DNA of 64,000 nt from Spongisporangium articulatum (GTDB lineage Bacteria; Actinomycetota; Actinomycetes; Actinomycetales; Kineosporiaceae), in contig NZ_JBITLV010000003.1 in the NCBI RefSeq assembly GCF_044465595.1, forward strand, positions 372,001 to 436,000, written 5' to 3'. Numbering within the stretch: the stretch's first letter is position 1; each line of letters opens with the position of its first letter. The notes under the pieces are model-generated. The model saw nothing but the letters and a program-made list of their open reading frames with translations, ran no database searches and was not told the DNA's origin. Made by a program: the position numbers and the translations under genes. Positions 18,232-27,827 of this stretch are shown piece by piece.

Positions 18232-18516
18232 ATGCCCGAGATGTACTTCCACGTCGTGTGGCCCGACGGGGCGCGCGAGCGCTGCTACTCACCGTCGTTG
18301 GTCGTCGAGGAGTACCTGACGCCCGGGAACACCTACCCGGTCGACGAGTTCGTGCGGTTGAGCACCGAGGCGCTGACCATCGCGAGCGAGCGGGTGCGGG
18401 CGAAGTTCGGCTTCTACTGCACCGCGTCGGCGGCAACTCTGGAGAGCATCGTGTCGAGGGCAGCCCGACAGCCGGAGGGTGGCGACGTGCAGGTCGAGTC
18501 CTTCAGCCAGCCTTAA
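18232..18516 (+). CDS. nitG: MSMEG_0570-family nitrogen starvation response protein (NitG-like)
   Basis: A 94-residue protein of the MSMEG_0570 family, a small core member of Nit1C clusters. Recognisable parts are MYFHVVWPDG, CYSPSLVVEEYL and AKFGFYCTASAA. Function is unknown. The ATG at 18232 lies 17 nt after the pseudoenzyme stop with GGAG about 12 nt upstream. It ends the co-directional Nit1C operon, which runs about 7.2 kb from 11301 with gaps of at most 22 nt. No strong terminator was identified directly after it. Confidence 0.88.
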   Translation: MPEMYFHVVWPDGARERCYSPSLVVEEYLTPGNTYPVDEFVRLSTEALTIASERVRAKFGFYCTASAATLESIVSRAARQPEGGDVQVESFSQP

Positions 18517-18749
18517 CCCCGAGCGGGATTGGGTGAATTTCGGCAGGTCCAAGCCTGCACGGATCCGCCCGATCAGGTCGCTGCGCTGGTGCCGACCAAC
18601 CGGCGAAGCCGTCGGGTATGCCAATCGCTGCCATCCACACGAACCGTTGCAGACAGAGGCATTCAGACGTGCCGGGACGCGCCCGCCACCGCACGGCGGG
18701 CGCGGCGGCGCCCCACCCGGCGGATGGTGGCGCCGGCCCGGAGGACGAC

Positions 18750-18872
18750 GGCGCCCCGTGCGTCCTGTTCCTCGACGAGATCGACGCCCTCGGTCACAAG
18801 CGGACGGCGCTGCAGGGGTCGGCCCAGCGCGGTTCGGTGAACCAGCTGCTCACGCAACTCGACGGGGTGCAT
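18750..18872 (+). pseudogene. Remnant of an AAA+ ATPase (Walker B to second region of homology)
   Basis: The frame reads PCVLFLDEIDALG, then GSAQRGSVNQLLTQLDGV. These are the Walker B box and following helix of classical AAA ATPases (Cdc48/FtsH-like). Walker A upstream and sensor 1 (ATN) and the arginine fingers downstream are missing, and similarity stops abruptly on both sides. It is a ~40-residue scrap within the 438-nt gap 18517-18954. The rest of that gap holds no recognisable gene; its first ~150 nt are AT-richer than the surroundings. It is probably a leftover of rearrangement within the accessory block. Confidence 0.7.
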
Positions 18873-18954
18873 GCTCTGAACCTTCACACGCGCTTTCACA
18901 CGCCCGCCCGGTCGACTCCTCTCATCCATCCGCGTGAGAAGGAGAACCACCGAC

Positions 18955-19779
18955 ATGAGCACCACCACCGAGAAGTACGACTACAGCGGCGTGACGAAGG
19001 CCCAGCAGGCGGCCTGGGAGACCGGTGCCTACGCGCGGGTCGGCAACACGCTGCAGATCATCGCCGAGCGCCTCGTCGAGTCCGTCGACGTGCGGCCCGA
19101 CCAGAAGGTCGTCGACGTCGCGGCCGGGCAGGGCAACGCGGCGCTGGCGGCGGCACGCCGGTTCGCCGAGGCCGTGGCCGTCGACTACGCCCGCAACCTG
19201 CTGGCCGAGGGCCGCGAGCGCGCCCAGGCCGAACGACTGCCCGTGCGGTTCGTCGAAGGCGACGCGCAGGATCTGCCGTGCGAGGACGGCGAGCAGGACG
19301 TCGCGCTCAGCGTCGTCGGCACCATGTTCGCCCCCGACCATGCGCAGACCGCGTCCGAGCTCGTCCGGGTCGTGAAGCCGGGTGGGAGGATCGGGCTGGC
19401 CAGCTGGACGCCGACCTCGCTGGTCGCGGACATGTTCCGGATCATCGGGTCGTACGCGCCGAAGCCGCCGGTGCCGGTGCAGCCGCCCGTGCTGTGGGGC
19501 GACGCCGACCACCTGCGTGACATCTTCGGCGACCGGGTGGAGTGGATCTCCCTGCAGGAGAAGGAGTTCCACTTCTGCTACCGCTCCCCCGAGCACTTCG
19601 CCGACTGGTTCGTGGCCCATTACGGCCCGATCACCCGGCTGTCGGGGTCGTTGGACGAGGTGACCCGGGCGCGGTTCGCGACCGAGCTGGCCGGTGCGGC
19701 GCGGACGCACGTCACGGGTGACGGGCCCGGGGTGAAGATCGTCGGCACCTACCTCGAGGCCGTCGGCGTCCGGAAGTAG
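18955..19779 (+). CDS. Class I SAM-dependent methyltransferase
   Basis: A 274-residue methyltransferase of the Methyltransf_11 type. Motif I is VVDVAAGQGNAALAAA (about residues 40-55), motif II acidic residue is in AVAVDYA, and FVEGDAQDLPCEDGEQDVALS and LVRVVKPGGRIGLASWTP give the later motifs. It probably methylates a small molecule; the substrate cannot be predicted. The ATG at 18955 has AAGGAG about 13 nt upstream, and an ATG-like extension to 18934 is unlikely. The BTAD regulator follows 35 nt after its stop, so the two may form a unit. Confidence 0.9.
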   Translation: MSTTTEKYDYSGVTKAQQAAWETGAYARVGNTLQIIAERLVESVDVRPDQKVVDVAAGQGNAALAAARRFAEAVAVDYARNLLAEGRERAQAERLPVRFVEGDAQDLPCEDGEQDVALSVVGTMFAPDHAQTASELVRVVKPGGRIGLASWTPTSLVADMFRIIGSYAPKPPVPVQPPVLWGDADHLRDIFGDRVEWISLQEKEFHFCYRSPEHFADWFVAHYGPITRLSGSLDEVTRARFATELAGAARTHVTGDGPGVKIVGTYLEAVGVRK

Positions 19780-19814
19780 GGGCGATAATCACCGCGAGCG
19801 GGGAGGTGGGACAG

Positions 19815-21626
19815 GTGCTGACGATCCGGCTGCTCGGACGGCCGAGTGCCGTCCGGCACGAGCCGGACGGGACCGAGGTACCGCTGCGCCCACCCCGCGG
19901 GCGCAAGGCGTGGGCGCTGCTCGGCTACCTCGTGCTGGCCGAGCGGCCCCCGAGCCGGCGGCAGGTGGCGGACCTGTTGTTCGCCGACGCCGACGACCCG
20001 CTCGGCGCCCTGCGCTGGAGCCTCGCCGAGCTGCGCCGGGCGCTGGGGCTGCCCGAGTCGTTCACGGGCGACCCGATCGAGGTCGCGCTGCCGCCCGGCG
20101 TCCGGCTCGACCTGCACGAGGAGGTGACCGAGGGCACCCAGGGAGCGGAGCGAGTGCCGATCAGCACCGGCGAACTGCTCGAGGGCGTGTCCCTGCCGAC
20201 CGCGCTGGAGTTCGAGTCGTGGCTCGTGGTGGCCAGGCACCGGGTCTCGGCGAGTGTCGAAGCCCGGTGGCACGAGGCGGCGGTCGCGCACCTGGCGGGC
20301 GGCCGGCCGCGCGAGGCGGTGCGGCTGGCCGCGGCGGCGGTCGCCCGCAACCCGCTCGAGGAGGGCAACCACGAGCTGCTGGTCCGCAGCCTGGCCACGG
20401 CGGGCGACCGGGAGGCGGCGCTGCGGCAGGTCGCCGTCTGCGAGGACCTCTTCGGGCGCGAACTGGGCGTCGAACCCTCGCCCGCGCTGCGCGACGCGGC
20501 CGGCGCCGCGCCCGGCTCCCCCTCCCTGCCCGCCGCGGGCGGCCGGGCGGCGGCGCTGAACCAGCTGGAGGCCGGGCGGGCGGCGATCGTGGCCGGCGCG
20601 GTGGACGCCGGGGTGCAGTGCCTGCGCCGGGCGGTGGCCGACTCCGAGCAGTGCGGGGACGACGCCCTGCACGCCCGCGCGCTGGTCGCCCTGGGTGGGG
20701 CGCTGGTGCACTCGGTGCGCGGGCGGGACGAGGAGGGGGCCGTCGTCCTGCACGCGGGGCTGGAGCTGGCCACCTCGACGGGCGACGCCGCGACGGCCGT
20801 GACCGCCTGCCGGGAGCTGGGTTTCATCGATGTACAGGCCGGACGGCGGGAGACCGGCGACGGCTGGCTGGCCCGCGCGCAGGCGGCCGCGGAGTCTGCG
20901 GCGGAACTCGGCGCCATCCTCGGCGTGCGGGGCATGAACGCCTCCGACCGCGGCGACTACGCGACCGCGTTCGAGCAGCTGACGGCCTCGGTCGAGGCGG
21001 CCCGCTCGGCGGGCGACGCCCGGCAAGCGGCCTGGTCGCAGTCGTTGGTCGCGCGAGCCCACCTGCTGCGCGGGGAGCTGAGCCAGGCCCGGGTGGAGAT
21101 CGCCCAGACGCTGGACGTCGTCGCCCAGCAGCGCTGGATGGCGTTCCAGCCCTGGCCGCAGGCCCTCTCCGCGGAGCTGAGTCGGTTGGACGGCGACCTG
21201 ACCGGCGCCGCGGACACGCTCGAGCAGGCCTGGGTGATGGCGCTGCAGATCGCCGACCCGTGCTGGGAGGGCATGGTGGCCCGCGGGTTGGGCCTACTGC
21301 ACAGCGCCCGGGGCGCGACGGCGGACGGGCAGGAGTGGCTGGCCGAGGCCGGACGGCGGTGCACCCGCACGTCCGACCGGTACCAGTGGGTGACGGCGTA
21401 CGTCCTGGACGCCACGGCGACCGCCGCCCTGGGCCGCGGCGATGCGGACGCGGCGCGCGGCGCCGTCCGGGCGCTGTCCGCCCTGGCCGCCCGGACGGAC
21501 ATGCGGGAGATGGTCGTCCGGGCCCACCTGCACCGGCACCGGCTGGGCGAGCCGGACGCGCTGCGGGCGGCCCGGGCGGCCGCCGCCGACGTCGACAACC
21601 CGCAGCTGGTCAGCCGGCTTCGATGA
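19815..21626 (+). CDS. BTAD-domain (SARP/AfsR-like) transcriptional regulator with TPR tail
   Basis: About 603 residues. The N-terminal ~95 residues are an OmpR-like winged helix of SARP type (LLGRPSA, RGRKAWALLGYLVLAERPPSRRQVADLLF, LRWSLAELRRAL). The bacterial transcriptional activator domain follows, to about residue 235 (EFESWLVVARHRV, NPLEEGNHELLVRSLATAGDREAALRQ). The remainder is a string of TPR-like helices. There is no NB-ARC ATPase. GTG 19815 is chosen because GGGAGG lies about 8 nt upstream; GTG 19806 is the alternative. Its likely target is the methyltransferase gene or a linked pathway. It converges with the vanW pseudogene and overlaps it by 17 nt. Confidence 0.88.
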   Translation: MLTIRLLGRPSAVRHEPDGTEVPLRPPRGRKAWALLGYLVLAERPPSRRQVADLLFADADDPLGALRWSLAELRRALGLPESFTGDPIEVALPPGVRLDLHEEVTEGTQGAERVPISTGELLEGVSLPTALEFESWLVVARHRVSASVEARWHEAAVAHLAGGRPREAVRLAAAAVARNPLEEGNHELLVRSLATAGDREAALRQVAVCEDLFGRELGVEPSPALRDAAGAAPGSPSLPAAGGRAAALNQLEAGRAAIVAGAVDAGVQCLRRAVADSEQCGDDALHARALVALGGALVHSVRGRDEEGAVVLHAGLELATSTGDAATAVTACRELGFIDVQAGRRETGDGWLARAQAAAESAAELGAILGVRGMNASDRGDYATAFEQLTASVEAARSAGDARQAAWSQSLVARAHLLRGELSQARVEIAQTLDVVAQQRWMAFQPWPQALSAELSRLDGDLTGAADTLEQAWVMALQIADPCWEGMVARGLGLLHSARGATADGQEWLAEAGRRCTRTSDRYQWVTAYVLDATATAALGRGDADAARGAVRALSALAARTDMREMVVRAHLHRHRLGEPDALRAARAAAADVDNPQLVSRLR

Positions 21627-22382
21627 AGGGCTGGTACATCATCCGGGCCTGGTTGACCGCCACCAGCTCGTCGCCGACCTCGTCGCCCGCCTCGTTGAAA
21701 ACCTTGCGGCGCAGCACATTCCGCCGCAGGTAGACCCCGGGCGCGCCGATCGTCATCGCGTGCGACTGCTCGTACACCCGGTAGCCGCCCAGGACGGGCC
21801 GATCGGCGGTCCAGGCGCCGACCAGGTCCGTGCCGGTGAGGTGCAGGCCCAGCCGGAACCGGGTGTCTGTCGGGTTCTCCAGCTGCAGGTCCAGCACCGG
21901 CCACGCGCAGGTCGCCCCGCTACCGAAGGGTTGGTTGCGGTTGGTATTGGGGAAGACGTCGTAGCTGTGCCGCCACCGATCCCGGTGTCGATCGCCCCGT
22001 TGCGCAGCTCGAGCCCCTCGAGGAAGCCGCGCCGGGCGGTCGCCTTGCGGACGTGCCACCAGAACGAGAACCGTTGCCCCGGGGCGAGGACCAGCCCGTC
22101 GAGTCGCTCGATCGCCAGCCCCAGGTTGACCACCTTGTTGCGCTGCAACTGTTGGTCCACCCCGGCCAGCTCCCGGAACAGCGGGGTGGCGTGGGCCGAG
22201 ACCCCGTGCGGGAAAAAGCTTTCCGGCGCGCGATCGAGCCACAACGCGCGCCCGTGCCGGCGCCAGTCGAGCTCCCGCCGCAGCCGGCGGACGGCCGGCC
22301 CCGCCACCCGTCGCGCCGCCGGCCGCAGCCGTTCGACCAGTCCCCCATGCGTCCCCATGGGCACAGAGTCGCACGTCGGCAT
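21610..22382 (-). pseudogene. VanW-family protein gene broken by an internal deletion
   Basis: Two frames together give most of a VanW protein. The N-terminal part runs to LRNGAIDTGIGGGT. The C-terminal part begins RWRHSYDVFPNTNRNQPFGS and runs to the TGA at 21612-21610. Between them, VanW proteins normally have about 20 residues (CQLSNLLYWM-like). Here these are absent and the frame shifts at about 21967-21977. The nucleotide sequence at the junction, GGTGGCGGCAC, could encode both GGGT and the WRH of RWRHS, so a deletion between two short direct repeats explains it. The wild-type role of VanW (linked to vancomycin clusters) is unclear. A sequencing error cannot be excluded, but would not explain the missing residues. 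Confidence 0.8.
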
Positions 22383-22510
22383 CGATCATGGGAGGCCCAA
22401 TGCCCAGTCCATCACGGGCTCCGCCCACCGAGTGTGAGGCTGATGCGCAGATGAGTGCGGAATCGGCGGGAAATTGGCGCACCGACCGTACATTCGGTGG
22501 TGGTGCACGG

Positions 22511-23094
<584 letters not shown>

Positions 23095-23098
<4 letters not shown>

Positions 23099-23976
23099 CC
23101 GACCAGGACCACGAGCGGCTTCGCGGTCTCCCCGGCGTCGGCCACCAGGGCGACCAGGCCACCGTCCGGTGCGAAGGCGGCGGTCGGTTCGCCGTGCCCG
23201 CTCGCGCTCAGACGCTGCCCGTGGGCGAGCCGGCGGGCCTCGTCGTCGGTGAGCTCGCGGGCCGGGAACGCGGCGCGGGCCGCCCGGGCCATCGGCAGCG
23301 CCGTGAACGACTCCTCCAACTGCGGCAGCGTGGCCGCCACGTCCAGCCCGTACGGGCCGACCCGGGTGCGCCGCAGCATCGTGAGATGGCCCGCGCTGCC
23401 GAGGTTCTCGCCCAGGTCGCGGGCCAGCGCCCGGATATACGTACCGGACGAGCAGACCACCCGGACGTCGACGTCGAGGACCGGCGTCCCGTCGTCCAGG
23501 CGCTGAGCACGGGCGCCGAGCACCTCGAGCTCGTGCACGGTGACCGCGCGGGGCGGGAGGGTGACGTCCTCCCCGTCGCGGACCCGGGCGTAGGCCCGCT
23601 TGCCGTTCACCTTGATCGCGCTGACGCTGCTGGGCCGCTGCTCGATCGCGCCGCGCAGCGGGCGTATCGCGACGTCCACCCGGTCCAGGTCACCGGTGAA
23701 GCCCGGGGTCGACGTGACCTCACCCTCGGCGTCGTCCGTGTGGGTGCCGACGCCGAGCCGGACCGTCGCCCGGTACTCCTTGTCGGCGCCCACCAGGTAG
23801 GTCAGCAGCCGGGTGGCCCGCTCGACGCCGACCACCAGGACCCCGGTGGCCATCGGGTCGAGCGTCCCGGCGTGCCCGACCTTGCGGGTGCCGGCCAGCC
23901 GCCGGATCCGGGCGACGACGTCGTGCGAGGTCAGCCCTTGCGGCTTGTCGACCACGACCAGCCCGGACTCGGCCAA
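23095..23976 (-). CDS. truB: tRNA pseudouridine(55) synthase
   Basis: A 293-residue TruB, which isomerises U55 in the T-loop of tRNA. GLVVVDKPQGLTSHDVV opens the protein, and RKVGHAGTLDPMATGVL carries the catalytic aspartate (GTLDP). QRPSSVSAIKVNGKRAYARVR and CSSGTYIRALARDLG are further family motifs. The C-terminal part is the PUA-like region of actinobacterial TruB. The start is the TTG at 23976, 1 nt after the rbfA stop codon; no ATG or GTG in frame fits the conserved N-terminus. ribF, the usual downstream neighbour, is displaced by the accessory block. Confidence 0.95.
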
Positions 23977-23977
23977 C

Positions 23978-24466
23978 TCAGTCGTCCTCGTCGAGGTCTT
24001 CGTCGTCGAGGTTGTCGTCCTCGTCCAGCTCGTCGTCCACCGCGTCGAGCTCGGGCTTCTTGTACGGGTCGGCGTCGCCGGCGTACTGCGCCTTCTCGGC
24101 GATCGCCGCGACCTCGGCGTCGCGCTGCTTGGCCCGCTGCAGGAGCTCGGCCATGTGCTGGGCACTCTCGGGCAGCTCGTCGGCCACGAACTCCAGCGTC
24201 GGCGTCAGCCGGATGCCCAGGCGCTTGCCGAGCTCCGAGCGCAGTACGCCGTGGGCGCTGGCCAGAGCTGCGGCCGTGGCGGCCCGCTCCTCGTCGTCGC
24301 CGAACACGGTGTAGAAGACGGTCGCGTGCTGGAGGTCGCCGGTCATCCGCGAGTCGGTGACGGTGATGAAGCCCAGGCGCGGGTCCTTGATCCGCTTCTC
24401 CAGGGTCTCGGCCACCACCTCGCTGACCCGGGCGGCCAGCTTCCGCGCGCGTGCGGTGTCGGTCAT
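23978..24466 (-). CDS. rbfA: 30S ribosome-binding factor A
   Basis: A 162-residue RbfA, a late 30S maturation factor that binds near the 5' helix of 16S rRNA. The KH-like core is ARKLAARVSEVVAETLEKRIKDPRLGFITVTDSRMTGDL and LGKRLGIRLTPTLEFVAD. An acidic tail of about 25 residues (LDEDDNLDDEDLDEDD) extends beyond the typical ~120-residue protein. Such tails occur in actinobacterial homologues. The gene sits between ylxP and truB in the infB operon. Confidence 0.95.
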   Translation of the reverse strand: MTDTARARKLAARVSEVVAETLEKRIKDPRLGFITVTDSRMTGDLQHATVFYTVFGDDEERAATAAALASAHGVLRSELGKRLGIRLTPTLEFVADELPESAQHMAELLQRAKQRDAEVAAIAEKAQYAGDADPYKKPELDAVDDELDEDDNLDDEDLDEDD

Positions 24467-24486
24467 GAATCCCTCACTCGTCGTGC

Positions 24487-24783
24487 CTATTCATCGCCGT
24501 CGTTCCAGACCCGCGAACGAGCCGACAGCACCTGCAGCTCGGGCCGGTCGGAGACCAGCCGCTCGCAACCGTCCAGCACGTCTTGGCAGTGGCCGGCGTC
24601 CGCCGCCACCACCGAAACTCCCACCTCGGCCCGCCGGTGCAGGTCGAGGTGGCCGGTCTCGGCGGCCGCGACGTCGAACGTGCGTTTGAGTTCGGCCACC
24701 ACCGGGCGGACGACCGATCGCTTCTGTTTCAGCGACCGGACGTCCCCCAGCAGCAGGTCGAGACTCAGTGTCCCGACGAACAA
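24487..24783 (-). CDS. ylxP: DUF503 (YlxP-like) protein
   Basis: A 98-residue DUF503 protein. MFVGTLSLDLLLGDVRSLKQKRSVVRPVVAELKR at the N-terminus is the family signature. Small ferredoxin-like proteins of this family are found between infB and rbfA in many Gram-positive bacteria and have been proposed to act in ribosome or RNA metabolism, without firm evidence. The start follows the infB stop by one base, so it is in the same operon. Confidence 0.92.
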   Translation of the reverse strand: MFVGTLSLDLLLGDVRSLKQKRSVVRPVVAELKRTFDVAAAETGHLDLHRRAEVGVSVVAADAGHCQDVLDGCERLVSDRPELQVLSARSRVWNDGDE

Positions 24784-24784
24784 C

Positions 24785-27682
24785 TCAGCTCCGCGCCTTC
24801 TCGATCCGCGCCTTCTCGCGCATCTCGAAGGTCTCGATGACGTCGTCGACCCGGATGTCGTTGTACGACCCGAGGCCGATACCGCACTCGTAGCCCTCGC
24901 GGACCTCGGTGGCGTCGTCCTTGAACCGCTTCAGCGACTCGATGGAGAGGTTGTCACCGATCACCACGCCGGCGCGCAGCACACGCGCCTTCGAGTTGCG
25001 GCGGATCTCCCCGGACCGGACCAGCGAACCGGCGATGTTGCCGAACCGGCTGGAACGGAACACCTCCCGGACCTCGGCGGTACCGAGCTGGACCTCTTCG
25101 TACTCCGGCTTGAGGAGCCCGCGCAGGGCCGCCTCGATCTCCTCGATCGCCTGGTAGATGACCGAGTAGTACCGGACGTCGACGCCCTCGCGCTCGGCGT
25201 ACTCCGCGTTCTGGCCGTCGGCCTTCGCGTTGAAGCCGACGATGATCGCGTTCGAGGCCACGGCCAGGTTGATGTTGTTCTTCGTGATCGCACCGACGCC
25301 GCGGTCGATGACGCGCAGCTGGACCTCGTCGCCGACGTCGATCTGCAGCAGCGCGTCCTCCAGGGCCTCGACGGCACCGGAGACGTCGCCCTTCAGGATC
25401 AGGTTGAGGGTCTCGACCTTGCCCTGCTCGAGGGCCGCGGTGAAGTCCTCCAGGCTGATCCGCTTGCGCGACTTGGCCAGGGCGGCGTTGCGCTCGACCG
25501 CCTCACGCTTCTCGGCGATCTGCCGGGCGGTCCGGTCGTCGGGCGCCACCAGGAAGGTGTCACCGGCGCCGGGCACCGACGTCAGACCGAGCACCTGGAC
25601 CGGCCGCGACGGCGTGGCCACCTCGACCTGCTCACCGTGCTCGTCGAGCATCGCCCGGACCCGGCCGTAACCGGTCCCGGCGACGATCGAGTCGCCGACC
25701 CGCAGCGAACCGGACTGCACCAGGACGGTGGCCACCGGACCGCGGCCGCGGTCGAGGTTGGCCTCGATCGCGACACCACGGGCGTCCTTGTCGGGGTTGG
25801 CCCGCAGGTCGAGGGAGGCGTCGGCGGTCAGCAGGATCGCCTCCAGCAGCCCGTCGATGTTGAGCCGCTGCTTCGCCGAGACCTCGACGAAGATCGTGTC
25901 GCCGCCGTACTCCTCGGCCACCAGGTTGTACTCGGTCAGCTGCTGCCGGATCTTGTCCGGGTTCGCGCCTTCCTTGTCGACCTTGTTGATGGCCACCACG
26001 ATCGGCACGTCCGCCGCCTGGGCGTGGTTCAGCGCCTCGATCGTCTGCGGCATCACGCCGTCGTCGGCCGCGACCACCAGCACCGCGAGGTCGGTGACCT
26101 TCGCACCACGGGCTCGCATGGCGGTGAACGCCTCGTGACCCGGGGTGTCGATGAACGTGATCGCCCGGTCCTCACCCTCGTGCGTGGTGTGGATCTGGTA
26201 CGCACCGATGTGCTGGGTGATGCCACCGGCCTCGCCGGCCACGACGTCGGTCTGCCGGATCGCGTCCAGCAGCTTCGTCTTACCGTGGTCGACGTGACCC
26301 ATGACGGTCACGACCGGCGGGCGGGCCTCCAGGAAGTCGGCATCGCCCTCGGCCTCGCCCTCGACGTCGATGTCGAACGTCGAGAGCAGCTCACGGTCCT
26401 CGTCCTCGGGCGAGACGACCTGGATGACGTACCCCAGCTCCTCGCCGAGCACGCGGAACGTGTCCTCGTCGAGCGACTGGGTCGCCGTGGCCATCTCACC
26501 GAGGTGGATCAGGACGGTGACCAGGCTCGCCGGGTTCGCGTCGATCTTGTCGGCGAAGTCGGTCAGCGACGAGCCGCGACGCAACCGGATGATCGTCGAA
26601 CCGTCCCCACGGGGGACGATCACGCCACCGGGCGCCGGCGCCGCCATGTTGTCGAACTCTTGACGCCGCTGCTTCTTCGACTTCCGGCCACGGACCGGAC
26701 GGCCGCCGGCGCGACCGAACGCACCCTGCGTGCCACCCCGGCCGCCACGACCACGGGGGCCGCCGAAACCGCCGCCGCCACCGGGACCACCGGGACGGCC
26801 ACCGCCACCGGGACCACCGGGGCCGCCGCCGAAGCCGCCGCCCCGGCCACCACCGGGGCCGCCGCGACCGGGCGCACCGCCCGGTCGGCCGCCGCCACCG
26901 CCGCCGGGCGCACCCGGACGGACGTTGCTGCGGCCGGGCATCATGCCCGGGTTCGGGCGCGGGCCCATACCCGCGGGCGAGGGACGCGGGCCACCGGGAC
27001 GGGGACCGCCGGGCCGGTCACCGGCACCGGCGCCGTCCCGGGCCGCGGGCGCACCCGGGGCACCGGGCCGGCCCTGCGGGCGCGGCATGCCCTGGGACGA
27101 CGCGAACGGGTTGTTGCCCGGGCGCGGGGCGCCCGGACGGGGCATGCCCTGGGACGACGCGAACGGGTTGTTGCCCGGGCGGGCGCCCGGGCGGGGGCCC
27201 GCCGGGCGCGGGGCCGGGGCCGAGCCACCGGAGTCGTCCCGGTCGGCCGGGGCCGGGGCGGGCCGCTCGGCGGGGGCCGGGCGGCTCGGGACGGGCGCGG
27301 CCGGCGCGGCCGGGGCGGCACTCGCGGCCGGGGCCACGGGGGCCGCCGGGGCGGGGGCCGCGGGCGCCGGACCGGGCGCGGCCGGGGCGGGAGTCGGGGC
27401 GGGAGCCTCGACGGCGGGGGCCGCGGGGGCGGGCGCCGACGGGGCGGGTGCCGACGGGGCGGGTGCGGGGCCGGGGCGCGCGGCGGGGGCCTTGCGCGCG
27501 GCGGTCTTGGGGGCGGGCGCCGCTACGGCCGGCATGGCCTCTCGGAGCTTGCGGACGACGGGCGCCTCGACGGTCGACGACGCCGACCGGACGAATTCGC
27601 CCATCTCCTGCAGCTTGGCCAGGACGGTCTTGCTGTCGTACCCGAGTTCTTTGGCGATCTCGTGGACCCGGATCTTTGCCAC
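24785..27682 (-). CDS. infB: Translation initiation factor IF-2
   Basis: A 965-residue IF-2. The N-terminal ~350 residues are an Ala/Pro/Gly-rich linker preceded by a conserved IF2_N helix (VHEIAKELGYDSKTVLAKLQEMGEFVRSASS). The GTPase domain has VMGHVDHGKTKLLDAI (G1), DTPGHEAFTAMRARG (G3) and NKVDKEGANPDKIRQQ (G4). Domains II to IV, which bind fMet-tRNA, follow. A 57-bp-period duplication inside the linker repeats PGNNPFASSQGMPRP. It is the third gene in the nusA-ylxR-infB-ylxP-rbfA-truB run. Length is typical of actinobacteria. Confidence 0.97.
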   Translation of the reverse strand: MAKIRVHEIAKELGYDSKTVLAKLQEMGEFVRSASSTVEAPVVRKLREAMPAVAAPAPKTAARKAPAARPGPAPAPSAPAPSAPAPAAPAVEAPAPTPAPAAPGPAPAAPAPAAPVAPAASAAPAAPAAPVPSRPAPAERPAPAPADRDDSGGSAPAPRPAGPRPGARPGNNPFASSQGMPRPGAPRPGNNPFASSQGMPRPQGRPGAPGAPAARDGAGAGDRPGGPRPGGPRPSPAGMGPRPNPGMMPGRSNVRPGAPGGGGGGRPGGAPGRGGPGGGRGGGFGGGPGGPGGGGRPGGPGGGGGFGGPRGRGGRGGTQGAFGRAGGRPVRGRKSKKQRRQEFDNMAAPAPGGVIVPRGDGSTIIRLRRGSSLTDFADKIDANPASLVTVLIHLGEMATATQSLDEDTFRVLGEELGYVIQVVSPEDEDRELLSTFDIDVEGEAEGDADFLEARPPVVTVMGHVDHGKTKLLDAIRQTDVVAGEAGGITQHIGAYQIHTTHEGEDRAITFIDTPGHEAFTAMRARGAKVTDLAVLVVAADDGVMPQTIEALNHAQAADVPIVVAINKVDKEGANPDKIRQQLTEYNLVAEEYGGDTIFVEVSAKQRLNIDGLLEAILLTADASLDLRANPDKDARGVAIEANLDRGRGPVATVLVQSGSLRVGDSIVAGTGYGRVRAMLDEHGEQVEVATPSRPVQVLGLTSVPGAGDTFLVAPDDRTARQIAEKREAVERNAALAKSRKRISLEDFTAALEQGKVETLNLILKGDVSGAVEALEDALLQIDVGDEVQLRVIDRGVGAITKNNINLAVASNAIIVGFNAKADGQNAEYAEREGVDVRYYSVIYQAIEEIEAALRGLLKPEYEEVQLGTAEVREVFRSSRFGNIAGSLVRSGEIRRNSKARVLRAGVVIGDNLSIESLKRFKDDATEVREGYECGIGLGSYNDIRVDDVIETFEMREKARIEKARS
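27084..27181 (-). repeat. 57-bp-period tandem repeat within the infB linker
   Basis: Two identical 41-nt units (starting 27084 and 27141) encode NNPFASSQGMPRPG-like segments in the disordered IF-2 N-terminal region. It is probably neutral length variation of the linker. Confidence 0.85.
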
Positions 27683-27827
27683 TTCTCTCCTGTCTCGGTC
27701 CGGGCCAGACAGGCAGGCGCGGACCGTGTTACCGGGGTGGGACGTTCATCGCTGGACGCTCATCGAGTGCTCATCAGCTTCTGACCCGCTTTCGGTGGAC
27801 GGTCGTGTTTCTTCACTTCCGATGGTG

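Noticed and set aside
23813..27784. A 1323-residue plus-strand open frame opposite truB, rbfA, ylxP and infB
   Set aside because: Shadow of the minus-strand operon; no recognisable domain and biased low-complexity composition.
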